From NCBI GenBank assembly GCA_018815555.1, contig JAHIWF010000087.1, forward strand, positions 1 through 35,116: a stretch of DNA of 35,116 nt. The letters are read 5' to 3'. Under the pieces are notes generated by a model, which saw only the letters and a program-made list of their open reading frames with translations, was not told the origin of the DNA and did no database searches. Shown piece after piece: positions 15,746-24,100 of the stretch; position 1 is the first letter of the stretch; each line of letters opens with the position of its first letter. A program made the position numbers and the translations under genes. This DNA comes from Spirochaetota bacterium (GTDB lineage Bacteria; Spirochaetota; Spirochaetia; Treponematales; UBA12059).

Positions 15746-16275
15746 TGAAAACTTCATCAATCATAGCTATTTCAGGCAAAAGCGGCTGCGGCAATTCAAC
15801 CGTCTCCAGATTATTGGCAGAACGTCTGCATCGTCGTCTCATTAATTATACTTTCCATAATCTGGCCGATGAGCTGGGTATTCCATTTACCGAATTGCTT
15901 GAAAAAGCAAAAACTGATTTCTCATACGACCGCATGCTGGACAACCATCAGATTAAACTGGCCGGTGAAGCAGATTGTGTTATTGGTTCACGACTGGCAA
16001 TCTGGCTCATCCCGCAGGCCGATCTGAAAATTTATCTGTATGCAGATCCAGAAATCCGGGCAACTCGTGTGCATCAACGTGAGGGGGGATCTATTGAGGA
16101 AATAGTACAGTTCACCCAGAAACGTGACGAAATGGATACCGCTCGCTATCAGCAGATATACAGTATCAATAATGATTCGTATAATTTTGTCGACCTAATA
16201 ATTAATGCTGGAAGAATGAGCCCCGAGCGTATAGTCAACACCATAATTGCAGCTTTACCAGCAAGTAAGCTATAA
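15745..16275 (+). CDS. Cytidylate-kinase-like P-loop protein with Asn in place of the Walker A lysine
   Basis: A 176-residue protein of the short (archaeal/type-2) CMP-kinase group. The phosphate loop is GKSGCGNST (11-19), where residue 17, normally the Walker A lysine, is Asn. The middle has VIGSRLAIWLIPQADLKIYL, the CMP-site GRL and hydrophobic core region. The end has KRDEMDTARYQQIY and LIINAGRMSPERIV, matching the family R-x2-D-x2-RY-x-x-Y and L-I-I-N pattern. A separate CMP kinase with an intact GTGKST loop is present at 29274, so this copy need not supply the housekeeping activity. It overlaps the stop of yicC by one base and meets the next gene tail to tail with a six-base overlap. Confidence 0.72.
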   Translation: MKTSSIIAISGKSGCGNSTVSRLLAERLHRRLINYTFHNLADELGIPFTELLEKAKTDFSYDRMLDNHQIKLAGEADCVIGSRLAIWLIPQADLKIYLYADPEIRATRVHQREGGSIEEIVQFTQKRDEMDTARYQQIYSINNDSYNFVDLIINAGRMSPERIVNTIIAALPASKL

Positions 16276-17541
16276 ATCGTTCAGCATATCCAGTAGATAA
16301 TCTATCCAGACAGTACATTCACGATAATAGTACGGTTGTGCTTGCAGAAACTCAAAAAATGCTTCGCGCCATAGACCAAGTTTTACATACGATTGACCTT
16401 TAAACAATCTGGCTCGTGCGGCTACTTCTGGGGAGCGGGGCAACGACAAGAATAAATTCAGGTTCTTCACAGTGTCGGCATACTGATCTTTCGTGAAATT
16501 TGACACCAAAATTTCTTGTAAAAGGTATGCTTCACCTCTACTGACAGTCGACAATGATCCAGGATTTGATAAGGATGGTTGCTCAATACTTGATTCTTTA
16601 CCGGCCTGTCGAAGTATGTCATTTACCGCTTTTTCTGTGTCAGCCGAAATTGGTACTGAAATGAATCTGTTTGGTTGGGCTAAATTTGAATTTTGGCTGA
16701 CCCCACGATCAATAACCAGGTAAGGTAAAGGAATAGATCGTGATACCGGATTAGCAGCCGGCAGACCGCTGCGGAACAAACCAGCAGGGATGGTAACAGC
16801 AGCTATGGTTGAATTCAAACCGGGTGTAAAACTGATTGTTCCGGTTTTCAGACTGGTTTCAGGGATAGCTGCATAATAGTAGGGTACACCGGGAATCGGA
16901 TAATCCTGATAAGCGCTGATCCCAGAATCTAAAACAGTCACAACGATCGAGTTTAATAGATCAACAGAATTTCTCACCGGAACAGTTGCCCGATAAAGCA
17001 CTGTCCGAACTGAACGTGTATTTTTAAAAGAGATCTTTACTGCATCGACAGCTAATTCCGCCTTCAATTCCATAACTGTATTTACCGCCAGCTCACTTAT
17101 TGAAGGGGTTGTTTCGGCGGCTGCAACTTCAACCGGCATAAGCGTAACATTGCGTAAAGGGATAAAAATTTCATAGACCGAATCATCAGCAGTTTTAGCC
17201 AGAATAAAGTAATAATAGGCCACATTGTTGGTAGATTTTAGAGTATACGTCCCAACATCCGAAGCAACATCAGCCAGCTTTTCCGCCATCTTATAATTTT
17301 CGATCGCAGGAAGTTCTTCAGATCGGAAAATACTATAGCCAAATTGAACATCAGGACTGTCTTCCCAGCTGATAATTATATCTGTAGCTCTTGAGCCTAC
17401 ACGGATTTTATCAGGGAAAGGGGCAAAAACTGGAGTAATTGTAGTTTCAGCGTCGTTTTCTGGCTCAGTAGTCTGGGATATAAGCATCCCAGAAATGAGG
17501 ATTATAACGAGAAAAACCAGAGCTCTTTTTCTTGTATCCAT
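16270..17541 (-). CDS. Exported protein with Fn3-like domains and a C-terminal helical repeat region
   Basis: I recognise no named family for this 423-residue protein. It starts with a signal peptide (DTRKRALVFLVIILISGML, residues 2-20), then a Thr/Glu-rich spacer. Two Fn3-like beta units follow: the first holds IIISWEDSP and YSIFRSEE, and the second starts near AVKISF and ends near GVPYYYAAIPE. The C-terminal 100 residues look helical with a TPR-like pattern (ARARLFKGQSYVKLGLWREAFF, written in part: SYVKLGLWREAFFEF). I place the start at ATG 17541; the open frame goes on to 17808 but the extra 89 codons lack a signal and overlap the divergent Cas2-like gene. Its role is probably in the cell envelope. 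Confidence 0.75.
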   Translation of the reverse strand: MDTRKRALVFLVIILISGMLISQTTEPENDAETTITPVFAPFPDKIRVGSRATDIIISWEDSPDVQFGYSIFRSEELPAIENYKMAEKLADVASDVGTYTLKSTNNVAYYYFILAKTADDSVYEIFIPLRNVTLMPVEVAAAETTPSISELAVNTVMELKAELAVDAVKISFKNTRSVRTVLYRATVPVRNSVDLLNSIVVTVLDSGISAYQDYPIPGVPYYYAAIPETSLKTGTISFTPGLNSTIAAVTIPAGLFRSGLPAANPVSRSIPLPYLVIDRGVSQNSNLAQPNRFISVPISADTEKAVNDILRQAGKESSIEQPSLSNPGSLSTVSRGEAYLLQEILVSNFTKDQYADTVKNLNLFLSLPRSPEVAARARLFKGQSYVKLGLWREAFFEFLQAQPYYYRECTVWIDYLLDMLNDL

Positions 17542-17548
17542 ACTCTTT

Positions 17549-17554
17549 ATAATA
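17549..17554 (-). promoter_or_regulatory. -10 element of the Fn3-like gene
   Basis: On the minus strand TATTAT ends seven bases before ATG 17541, so the start site would lie at or beside the ATG. No convincing -35 and no Shine-Dalgarno are visible, so only the -10 supports this. Confidence 0.35.
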
Positions 17555-17607
17555 TCGGAAGAATTGAAGAAACTCCAGTGCTTTATTTGCGAAACAAGGT
17601 TCGGGCT

Positions 17608-17636
17608 TTGACAATTTTTGCTGGTTAAGCTACCAT
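17608..17636 (+). promoter_or_regulatory. Sigma-70 promoter of the Cas2-like/prfB unit; predicts a leaderless mRNA
   Basis: A perfect -35 TTGACA (17608-17613) is 17 bases from TACCAT (17631-17636). ATG 17642 begins five bases after the -10, so transcription would start at the ATG or within it. No Shine-Dalgarno precedes that ATG. Confidence 0.55.
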
Positions 17637-17641
17637 GCAGT

Positions 17642-17926
17642 ATGTTTGTTTCAGTAATGTGTGACCTTGGAAGCGAGGATTCCCGAAAGGCTGTATTTGG
17701 CTTGTTGCCGGAATACGGATTCGAGAAAGTACAGCGAGCTTGCTTTGAGAGCAGCCGCATATCCGAAAAGCAGCTTTCAGGCTTAAAACGGGATATCGAC
17801 AAAGTCACCGATTATTATGACACGATCAGGATTTACCAGTATCCGATAGAAGGTCGTCTGGCCATTTCAATTCTTAAGGAAAACAAGTGGAAACGAATTA
17901 TGGTCAGTCCGCCAGTAGCACAATAG
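17642..17926 (+). CDS. Solitary Cas2-like protein
   Basis: A 94-residue protein with the size and layout of Cas2: MFVSVMCDLGSED (first strand with the conserved Asp8 in the V-x-x-D position), EYGFEKVQRACFESS (family: YG-x2-VQ-x-S-V-F-E), a helix ISEKQLSGLKRDIDKV, and DTIRIYQY (family: D-x-[VI]-x-[IF]-Y). Cas2 is the dimeric partner of Cas1 in spacer uptake, and some homologues are nucleases; VapD-like toxins share the fold. No cas1, other cas gene or repeat array is present in the window. A TTG start at 17618 is possible but the match begins at ATG 17642. Its stop precedes prfB by ten bases, with the prfB ribosome site overlapping the stop. Confidence 0.7.
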   Translation: MFVSVMCDLGSEDSRKAVFGLLPEYGFEKVQRACFESSRISEKQLSGLKRDIDKVTDYYDTIRIYQYPIEGRLAISILKENKWKRIMVSPPVAQ

Positions 17927-17936
17927 AGGAGTTTGT

Positions 17937-19074
17937 ATGCTTGAAGATTTTGCCCAACCCATCAATGAGCTAAAAAAAGAAATTCTGGAAATCTGGGGGC
18001 GTCTTTGACGCCCCGGCAATAGAGCGAAAAATACATCAAAAAGAGGAACTCACACAGGATCCGGAGTTCTGGAATAATCCCCAGAAAAGCCAGCTAGTTA
18101 TGTCTGAATTGAAAATGCTCAGAAGTCGGCTGGATACGTGGCAAATCCTTAAAAAGGATGCTGAAAGTCTGGAAGAAATTTATGGCATGGCATTGGAAGA
18201 GCAGGATAACTCTTTCGAGGATGATATCAAAGCCAGTCTTGTCGATATCCGGGCTCGTTTTGAAGCTGGCATTACACTAGAGCTTATGACCGGAGAGGCT
18301 GATAAAGCTGATGCATTTTTAACAATTCATGCCGGTTCAGGGGGAACCGAAGCCTGTGATTGGGCTAGCATACTTTTCCGTATGTATTCACGATGGTCTG
18401 AACGGCGTGGATTCAAAACTGAAGTGCTCGATATGCTCGAAGCAGAAGGTGGCATTAAGAGTGTCACAATACAGATTAACGGAATGTATGCATATGGTAT
18501 GCTGAGAGGCGAAACCGGAGTACACCGACTGGTTCGCATAAGTCCCTTTGATGCAAATGCCCGTCGCCACACCAGCTTTGCCAGTGTCGCGGTACTTCCT
18601 ATACTAGATGATACAATCGAAGTCATAATAAAACCTGAAGATATACGAATTGACACATACCGCGCTGGGGGCGCTGGAGGGCAGAAGGTTAATAAAACCG
18701 ACAGTGCGGTACGAATTACCCATCTGCCGACCAATATCGTCGTAACCTGTCAGAATGAGCGCAGCCAGCATAAAAACAAAGATTTAGCCATGTCTGTGCT
18801 AAAAAGCCGTTTATACGAAGTGTATCGTGAAGAAAAGGACCGTGAAAATGCTAAGTATTCTGCGGATAAGAAAGAGAATACCTGGGGTTCACAAATCCGC
18901 TCATACGTTTTCCAGCCCTATACCATGGTAAAAGATCACAGGACTAAATTTCATGTAAACAATATTCAGCCGGTAATGGATGGCGATATCGATCCCTTCA
19001 TTCAGTCATATCAACACTTTCTCTGGAAAGGCGGAACCATCTCTTCAGATGACGATGATGATACGGACATATAA
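17937..19074 (+). CDS. prfB: Peptide chain release factor 2, expressed by programmed +1 frameshift
   Basis: RF2 terminates translation at UGA and UAA. Translation begins at ATG 17937 (GAGGAG upstream), runs 23 codons to CTT TGA (18003-18008), then shifts +1 so that the next codon is GAC at 18007. The product is about 378 residues (E. coli 365). After the shift, QDPEFWNNP matches the RF2 N-terminal helix. ISPF supplies the SPF tripeptide that reads UGA, and GGAGGQKVNKTDSAVR is the catalytic GGQ loop. GGGGG at 17995-17999 sits three bases before CTT, the same internal Shine-Dalgarno spacing as in E. coli prfB. Low RF2 lets the ribosome pause at UGA and shift, so the gene senses its own product. 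The first part alone is an apparent short frame. Confidence 0.96.
17995..18014 (+). promoter_or_regulatory. prfB frameshift site inside a perfect hairpin
   Basis: The internal Shine-Dalgarno GGGGG (17995-17999) and the slippery CTT-TGA-C lie within an inverted repeat. GGGGCGTC (17996-18003) pairs with GACGCCCC (18007-18014) around a TTT loop. All eight pairs are perfect. Confidence 0.9.
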
Positions 19075-19089
19075 GTGGGTAGGTCCAAT

Positions 19090-20535
19090 ATGCGGCTGGC
19101 ATGTATCTTTTTGCTCTCGATTCAACTTCTCGTGGGTTTGCTTTCTCCTTCAGCGGACATAATTGTTGCCCAGGACGCAGTTACGATACTTGTAATGCAT
19201 GAATTTGACAGCACTAAACTCCGGCCCGAGTTAGCCTATTTGGGAAGCTTATTGCCCCAGCAATTGATAAACCAACTTGATTCAATTAGCATACGCCAAC
19301 TCAGCGATGAAGAAATCGCTGAACTGTCTGTTGCCAAAACAAGCAATCAATCTGAAAGTTTCCGCACCGCAGTTGCAAGTGCCAGTAAAAAACGTGACAC
19401 CGTTTGGCTAAGTACAGTAGATCCCGCTGAAAAACTAGCTGTGCTAAAATCAGCCGAAGCGGCAGTGGCTACAGCACGTGAAAAAAGGGCAGCAGAACCT
19501 GAAACTTCTGCTGTGTCTGATTTTTCACAATTTTCAAAACTCGAATTTCACATTAGCAATGCTGATGGAAGTCTGCTTAAACCTTTCCAACCTGATGATG
19601 TTACCCAGACCTTTAAATCCAATGAAATTTCCATCTACGGTTCATTGTCTGAAAACGGACAATGGATAATTCTGGATCTTGGTATTTTTTTACATGCAGG
19701 TGAAAGAGTACTTTTGGAGCAACGCTACTATACTGAGATTGATGGGATCGACGCATTATTATCTGATATACGGCGGCCGCTTTTTACCGCCCTTTTAGGA
19801 CGAAATTATGCTCTGCTCGAATTTGTAATCGATCCACCTACTGCGGAACTTACAATCGGTCCGGCTATCCAGACAAAAAAGCAAATATTAATTTATGAAG
19901 ATGGCAACCAAGTTTTTTCAATCAGTCATCCGGGCTTTATAACACGTGAGCTGCAAATGGATCTGCTTACCGGACAAGATTATTCTATTCCGATTACTCT
20001 TGCTAGAGAAAACAATGCCGTACACAGTGTTGATACCCTACCTTCAGGAGCATCTGTTTATATTGACACAAGGCTGGCTGGTATCAGTCCATTGCAAATC
20101 TTAGAACTTAATCCCAATTCGCTGTTGAGTATTCAGAAAGAAGGATATGAAACAGTTTTTACTGTGATCTCAGCCTTGGATTTAATAAAGCCAATAACTC
20201 TGAACTATAGTCTTCTGCCGAGCGATTCGGCTCCTGAGGATATAAAAACAACAAAGCGAAAATTTTTGACATCACTTGGCTATCTGATATCCAGTCTTCC
20301 GTTTTCTATTTTATCGTATGGTGCATTCAATATGTATTATCAGGCACAAGAGAAAGCTCTCGCCGATTATGAGAACGGTATAATCGATTTAGCAACACGG
20401 AATATTGCAAAAGATGAACTCGAATCCAAATTTATACAAAGCCAACTTGTTTTTTGGCCATCATTGGCTGCAAGTATTCTGCTTGGAGCACATGCAGTGT
20501 ATCGCCTGGTTATTTATATTGATTCTGTACGTTAA
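19090..20535 (+). CDS. Exported PEGA-domain protein with C-terminal membrane segments
   Basis: A 481-residue protein, name unknown. A signal peptide (MRLACIFLLSIQLLVGLL, residues 1-18) leads into a region with TILVMHEFDSTKLRPEL, then an Ala/Glu-rich stretch. A beta-rich region follows, then a PEGA domain: LPSGASVYIDTRLAG followed by SPLQI and LLSIQKEGYE (about 310-355). After it come two hydrophobic segments near the C-terminus (FLTSLGYLISSLPFSILSY, in part, and FWPSLAASILLGAHAVY). PEGA domains in spirochaete surface proteins are thought to bind cell-envelope components. GTG 19075 is an alternative start, but ATG 19090 has AGG six bases upstream and begins the signal peptide. It follows prfB by 15 bases. 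Confidence 0.75.
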   Translation: MRLACIFLLSIQLLVGLLSPSADIIVAQDAVTILVMHEFDSTKLRPELAYLGSLLPQQLINQLDSISIRQLSDEEIAELSVAKTSNQSESFRTAVASASKKRDTVWLSTVDPAEKLAVLKSAEAAVATAREKRAAEPETSAVSDFSQFSKLEFHISNADGSLLKPFQPDDVTQTFKSNEISIYGSLSENGQWIILDLGIFLHAGERVLLEQRYYTEIDGIDALLSDIRRPLFTALLGRNYALLEFVIDPPTAELTIGPAIQTKKQILIYEDGNQVFSISHPGFITRELQMDLLTGQDYSIPITLARENNAVHSVDTLPSGASVYIDTRLAGISPLQILELNPNSLLSIQKEGYETVFTVISALDLIKPITLNYSLLPSDSAPEDIKTTKRKFLTSLGYLISSLPFSILSYGAFNMYYQAQEKALADYENGIIDLATRNIAKDELESKFIQSQLVFWPSLAASILLGAHAVYRLVIYIDSVR

Positions 20536-20560
20536 CATCACAGCAACTTAAGGTGGAATT

Positions 20561-21424
20561 ATGTCTTTAGGAGACAAGATAAAAAAAATATTCGGTATTC
20601 AGCTTGTCAATGACGAAATCTGGGATGATTTTACCGACACACTGATAGAATCAGATATTGGTCCAGCCTATGCCATGCATCTGACAGTTGAAGTAAAAAA
20701 AGCCTTGCGTGGGAAAAGATGCTCGGTAGAAGAAATTCGCAACACGCTTTCCAGTTTGATTGCAGATGATATTAAAACAGCCACATTACCTGTCGACCAA
20801 GCCAAACTCACTGTGCTTATGCTGCTGGGGGTCAATGGAGTCGGGAAAACTTCCACTGCTGCAAAATTAGCAGATCACTTTGCGGGAAAACAAGGTAAGG
20901 ATAAAGTTATCCTGGCAGCTGCTGATACTTTCAGGGCCGCGGCTATCGACCAGTTGAAAATTCATGGAGATCGCTTGCAGATTAAAGTAATCGCCCAGGC
21001 GCATGGTTCTGATGCCGGAGCGGTAATTTACGATGCACTCCAATCGGCCATTGCCTCTAGGGCTGAGTTATTGATTGCTGATACTGCTGGCCGCTTGCAT
21101 AACAAGCAGAATCTGGTTCGCGAGTTGGAGAAAATTAACAAGATCATCAGTGCTCAGGAAAAGGTGACTCATTATCGCAAACTGCTGGTAGTAGATGCAA
21201 CAACCGGCAGCAATGCCTTGCGTCAAGCCGAGATATTTTCTGAATCAGTAAAACTGGACGGTATTATAATGACCAAGTTTGATTCAAGCGCAAAAGGAGG
21301 CATGCTGGCCACAATTTGCCGACAGCTGAAATTACCGGTATTTTTTATCTGCAATGGTGAGAATTATGGTAATATTCAGCAGCTCAATCCTGCTCAATAT
21401 GTTAATGATCTTCTGGATATGTAG
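20561..21424 (+). CDS. ftsY: FtsY, signal recognition particle receptor GTPase
   Basis: A 287-residue SRP GTPase. The helical N domain (about 1-75) is followed by the G domain with GVNGVGKT (90-97), DTFRAAA (121-127), DTAGR (173-177) and TKFD (237-240). The acidic, membrane-binding A domain of E. coli FtsY is absent, as in many short FtsY proteins. The DTFRAAA motif and lack of an M domain separate it from Ffh. The G5 area reads ICNGENYGNIQQLN, slightly unusual but recognisable. It delivers ribosome-SRP complexes to the membrane translocon. The next gene starts at the base after its stop, so it probably shares a transcript with the exported-protein gene and the LolCDE-type genes. Confidence 0.93.
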   Translation: MSLGDKIKKIFGIQLVNDEIWDDFTDTLIESDIGPAYAMHLTVEVKKALRGKRCSVEEIRNTLSSLIADDIKTATLPVDQAKLTVLMLLGVNGVGKTSTAAKLADHFAGKQGKDKVILAAADTFRAAAIDQLKIHGDRLQIKVIAQAHGSDAGAVIYDALQSAIASRAELLIADTAGRLHNKQNLVRELEKINKIISAQEKVTHYRKLLVVDATTGSNALRQAEIFSESVKLDGIIMTKFDSSAKGGMLATICRQLKLPVFFICNGENYGNIQQLNPAQYVNDLLDM

Positions 21425-22183
21425 ATGATAACAAGCGGGAGAGCCAAGCGTACAATCATTATTCTCCTCATCGTATCCTTTGTCGTAGTTCCTTTAACGG
21501 CACAAAGTACCGAGGAAGATACTCGGGGTACTTTTAATTCTATCATTTTACAGAATGGAAGCCTTCTGCTTAGCTCCTTCGAAACTGGTACGAGTGGCAC
21601 TTTTATCAATGTGGATTCTGGTAGCTATTATTCGTGGACCTACAGTGAGGAAATACTTTCATTATTGGAAATTGATGTCAATGGGCAGCCAATACGCCGA
21701 GAAAGCTACAATGATAATGGAAATCTTCTTACGTCAATAATCTACAGCTACGAGAATGGACTTTTATTGGAATCGTCAAGTACTGATCTGCAGACCGCAA
21801 CAAACACGATAATACTGTATAACGAGAACGGCAAGCCCATTACGGAAACTACCCATCAGGATAACAAGCTGATATTATCAACAAGCTATTTATATGATAC
21901 TCATAGCCAAATAATTAAAAAAACATTGAACGATAATAACTCGCATTCAATAACGGAAATTGAATATGTGTATACCGAGAACGGAGAACTTCAAAATGAA
22001 ACATGGATTGCTTCTGGATTCATACAGAAATTAATAGAGTATCAAAACCCACTGAATTACATTATTTCCTTTTATGATGCTGGCATCTTGTTTGCTAAAG
22101 ATTTTTATGTAGACGGAGTGCGTAAACTACAGGAACTCTGGCAGGGCGATGTTCTTATCCGGGAGCGAAAGTTTGGATTATGA
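21425..22183 (+). CDS. Exported repeat protein of unknown function
   Basis: A 252-residue protein with a signal peptide (TIIILLIVSFVVVPLTA, residues 10-26, with a likely cleavage after LTA). The rest consists of imperfect repeats built around tyrosine/asparagine-glycine turns: YNDNGNLLTSIIYSY, LYNENGKPITETT, YVYTENGELQNETW. These resemble YwqK/YD-type repeats, so a beta-rich envelope protein is likely, but I recognise no family with a known function. It starts one base after the ftsY stop and overlaps the next gene by four bases (ATGA), so it is inserted in an ftsY-lol operon. A link to lipoprotein export or assembly is only a positional guess. Confidence 0.75.
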   Translation: MITSGRAKRTIIILLIVSFVVVPLTAQSTEEDTRGTFNSIILQNGSLLLSSFETGTSGTFINVDSGSYYSWTYSEEILSLLEIDVNGQPIRRESYNDNGNLLTSIIYSYENGLLLESSSTDLQTATNTIILYNENGKPITETTHQDNKLILSTSYLYDTHSQIIKKTLNDNNSHSITEIEYVYTENGELQNETWIASGFIQKLIEYQNPLNYIISFYDAGILFAKDFYVDGVRKLQELWQGDVLIRERKFGL

Positions 22184-23427
22184 AAAGTTTGAATAACTGG
22201 ATCAATCACATCGCCCTCCGCTGGTTCACTAAAGGCACTGATACCAGTACATCTTTCATACCAGCAGCTGCTGGCATTGCCATTGGAGTTACTGCTTTAA
22301 TTGTAATAATTTCGGTAATGAACGGATTTCAGATGGGTTTTATAGAATCGGTTTTAGAGTTGGACAGCTATCATTTGCGAATCGCCCGGCAAGCTACTGT
22401 TACCATTGATCAAATCAGCTCATTACCGCAAATTCGAACGGTAATGGCATTTTCAGAAACACGTACGATGATTCGCAATCAGGCAGGAAGCCTTTTACCA
22501 GTTAAATTGAAATTCATACCGGATAATCCCGAACACTTAGATCCAGAACTTGGCTCTCGACTAAATCTAATCCAAGGCAGCCTGCAAAATACAGATGGTA
22601 TTTTGATTGGGAATGAAATGGCCAGACGGTTACGAGTGGCGACCGGGGATACTTTGTCATTGCTTGTGCTCAAATCGTCCGTTGCTGATGGTCTCAATAC
22701 CGAGCTCGCCGAGCTTGAAGTAAAGGGAATTTATAATAGCGCATATTACGAATTTGATTCAGGATTAGCTTTTCTATCCGAATCCGCTATTCCGGATCTT
22801 TTGCCTGAAGGTCTTGAATTTTGGGGCATTATGCTTAAAGACAGATTCGATGATATATTGGTTATGAGTCAACTGATCGATTTGGGAATCCCGCTTGAGG
22901 ATATAGAAAGCTGGAGAACATATAACAAGGCATTTTTCGGAGCACTGCGCATGGAGAAAACAATTATGCTCTTGCTCGTAGGGATCATCTTTCTAGTTGT
23001 TGGGGTCAATATTTTTTATGCTATGCGAAAAATAATTTTCGAGCGAATGGATGAAATAGCAATTCTGAAAGCAATCGGGGGCAGGGTATACTCAGTTCGC
23101 CATATATTTGTAATAAACGGACTGGTAACAGGAACTGGCGGTGCATTAATCGGCTTAATATTCGGACTACTTATAAGCATGCATATAAATTCAATTGCTA
23201 AGGCCATCGAAACAGCGGCCGGTCTGCTGGCCGGCTTTACCGGACTACGCCAGCTTAATATACTATCTTCAGACATTTTTTATATGGCCGGCATCCCGGT
23301 TCGAATTGTTTTTTCTGAAGTATTATTTATTACGCTAGCCGGTATTTTTTCAGCCGTGTTTGCAGCCTGGTTCTCCTCAGGCAGAATAACCAAATTTAGG
23401 CCAGCGGAGGTTTTACGTCATGAATGA
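22180..23427 (+). CDS. LolC/LolE-family transmembrane subunit of an ABC lipoprotein exporter (first)
   Basis: A 415-residue membrane protein with one helix near the N-terminus (about 28-48), a large periplasmic domain and three C-terminal helices (FtsX-like). VMNGFQMGFIESVLEL is the family's hallmark after the first helix, and ILKAIGGRVYSVRHIF is the coupling region before the C-terminal helices. It should form the channel, with the next membrane protein and the ATPase, that releases lipoproteins from the inner membrane. The start overlaps the previous stop as ATGA, and its end overlaps lolD by eight bases. Which of the two membrane proteins is LolC and which LolE cannot be decided. Confidence 0.9.
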   Translation: MKSLNNWINHIALRWFTKGTDTSTSFIPAAAGIAIGVTALIVIISVMNGFQMGFIESVLELDSYHLRIARQATVTIDQISSLPQIRTVMAFSETRTMIRNQAGSLLPVKLKFIPDNPEHLDPELGSRLNLIQGSLQNTDGILIGNEMARRLRVATGDTLSLLVLKSSVADGLNTELAELEVKGIYNSAYYEFDSGLAFLSESAIPDLLPEGLEFWGIMLKDRFDDILVMSQLIDLGIPLEDIESWRTYNKAFFGALRMEKTIMLLLVGIIFLVVGVNIFYAMRKIIFERMDEIAILKAIGGRVYSVRHIFVINGLVTGTGGALIGLIFGLLISMHINSIAKAIETAAGLLAGFTGLRQLNILSSDIFYMAGIPVRIVFSEVLFITLAGIFSAVFAAWFSSGRITKFRPAEVLRHE

Positions 23428-24100
23428 TGAAATAATTGTATGTAGAAATATAAAAAAGAATTTCATTACAGATGCTGAAAATTTGCTTATTCTTCGTTCG
23501 GTAAACTGTGTAATTAAAGCAGGCGAAACTGTTTCCATAGTAGGACCCAGCGGATGCGGGAAAAGCACACTCCTATCGATAATCGGAGGATTGGACAAAC
23601 CAAGTTCCGGTGAACTGGAAATACAAAATTGGCAGCTGCATTTGGAAAACGAAGAAGGACTATCTGATTTTAGAGCAAAAGAAATAGGTTTTGTGTTCCA
23701 GTTCCATTATCTTCTCAAAGATTTTTCAGCACTCGAAAATGTTTTACTTCCCGGGTTCATGGCCCATGGCGATCAAAAAGCTGCCGAAGAGCAAGCCAAG
23801 GCTTTATTGGAACAAGTTGGCCTTTCTAACAGAATGCATCATGTTCCCGCAAAGATGTCCGGCGGTGAGCGTCAGCGTGTTGCCATCGCAAGGGCAATGA
23901 TAAACCGGCCAGCAATACTTCTTGCAGATGAACCCACCGGAAATCTTGATGAAGGAAGTGCGGCGATCATTGAAGAAATTCTGTTCAGCCTGGCTGAAAG
24001 CTGGGGAACAACCCTGGTTGTGGTAACCCATGATGCCCGAATGGCTGCCCGCGCCAAACGACGATTTAGAATGCATGAAGGCGAGATTTTCGAAGAATGA
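23420..24100 (+). CDS. lolD: LolD-like ABC transporter ATPase
   Basis: A 226-residue ATPase, typical LolD length. Walker A GPSGCGKST (42-50), a glutamine loop in FQFHYLLKDF, signature MSGGERQRVAIARAM, Walker B ILLADEPTGNLDE and the switch VTHD are all intact. FQFHYLLKDFSALENVLLP is the form seen in LolD and MacB-type proteins; the two flanking LolC/E-family proteins point to LolD. It powers release of lipoproteins from the inner membrane. Gene overlaps of eight bases (front) and four bases (back) indicate strong translational coupling. Confidence 0.93.
   Translation: MNDEIIVCRNIKKNFITDAENLLILRSVNCVIKAGETVSIVGPSGCGKSTLLSIIGGLDKPSSGELEIQNWQLHLENEEGLSDFRAKEIGFVFQFHYLLKDFSALENVLLPGFMAHGDQKAAEEQAKALLEQVGLSNRMHHVPAKMSGGERQRVAIARAMINRPAILLADEPTGNLDEGSAAIIEEILFSLAESWGTTLVVVTHDARMAARAKRRFRMHEGEIFEE

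Noticed and set aside
17542-17808. N-terminal extension of the Fn3-like protein
   Set aside because: The extra 89 codons have no signal peptide and overlap the divergent Cas2-like gene; ATG 17541 starts a proper signal peptide.
17642-17926. A CRISPR-Cas locus
   Set aside because: Only a Cas2-like gene is present; no repeat array and no cas1 or effector gene was seen.
17937-18008. prfB as a frameshifted pseudogene
   Set aside because: The internal stop lies in the standard CTT-TGA-C context with GGGGG at the E. coli spacing, so it is the programmed frameshift.
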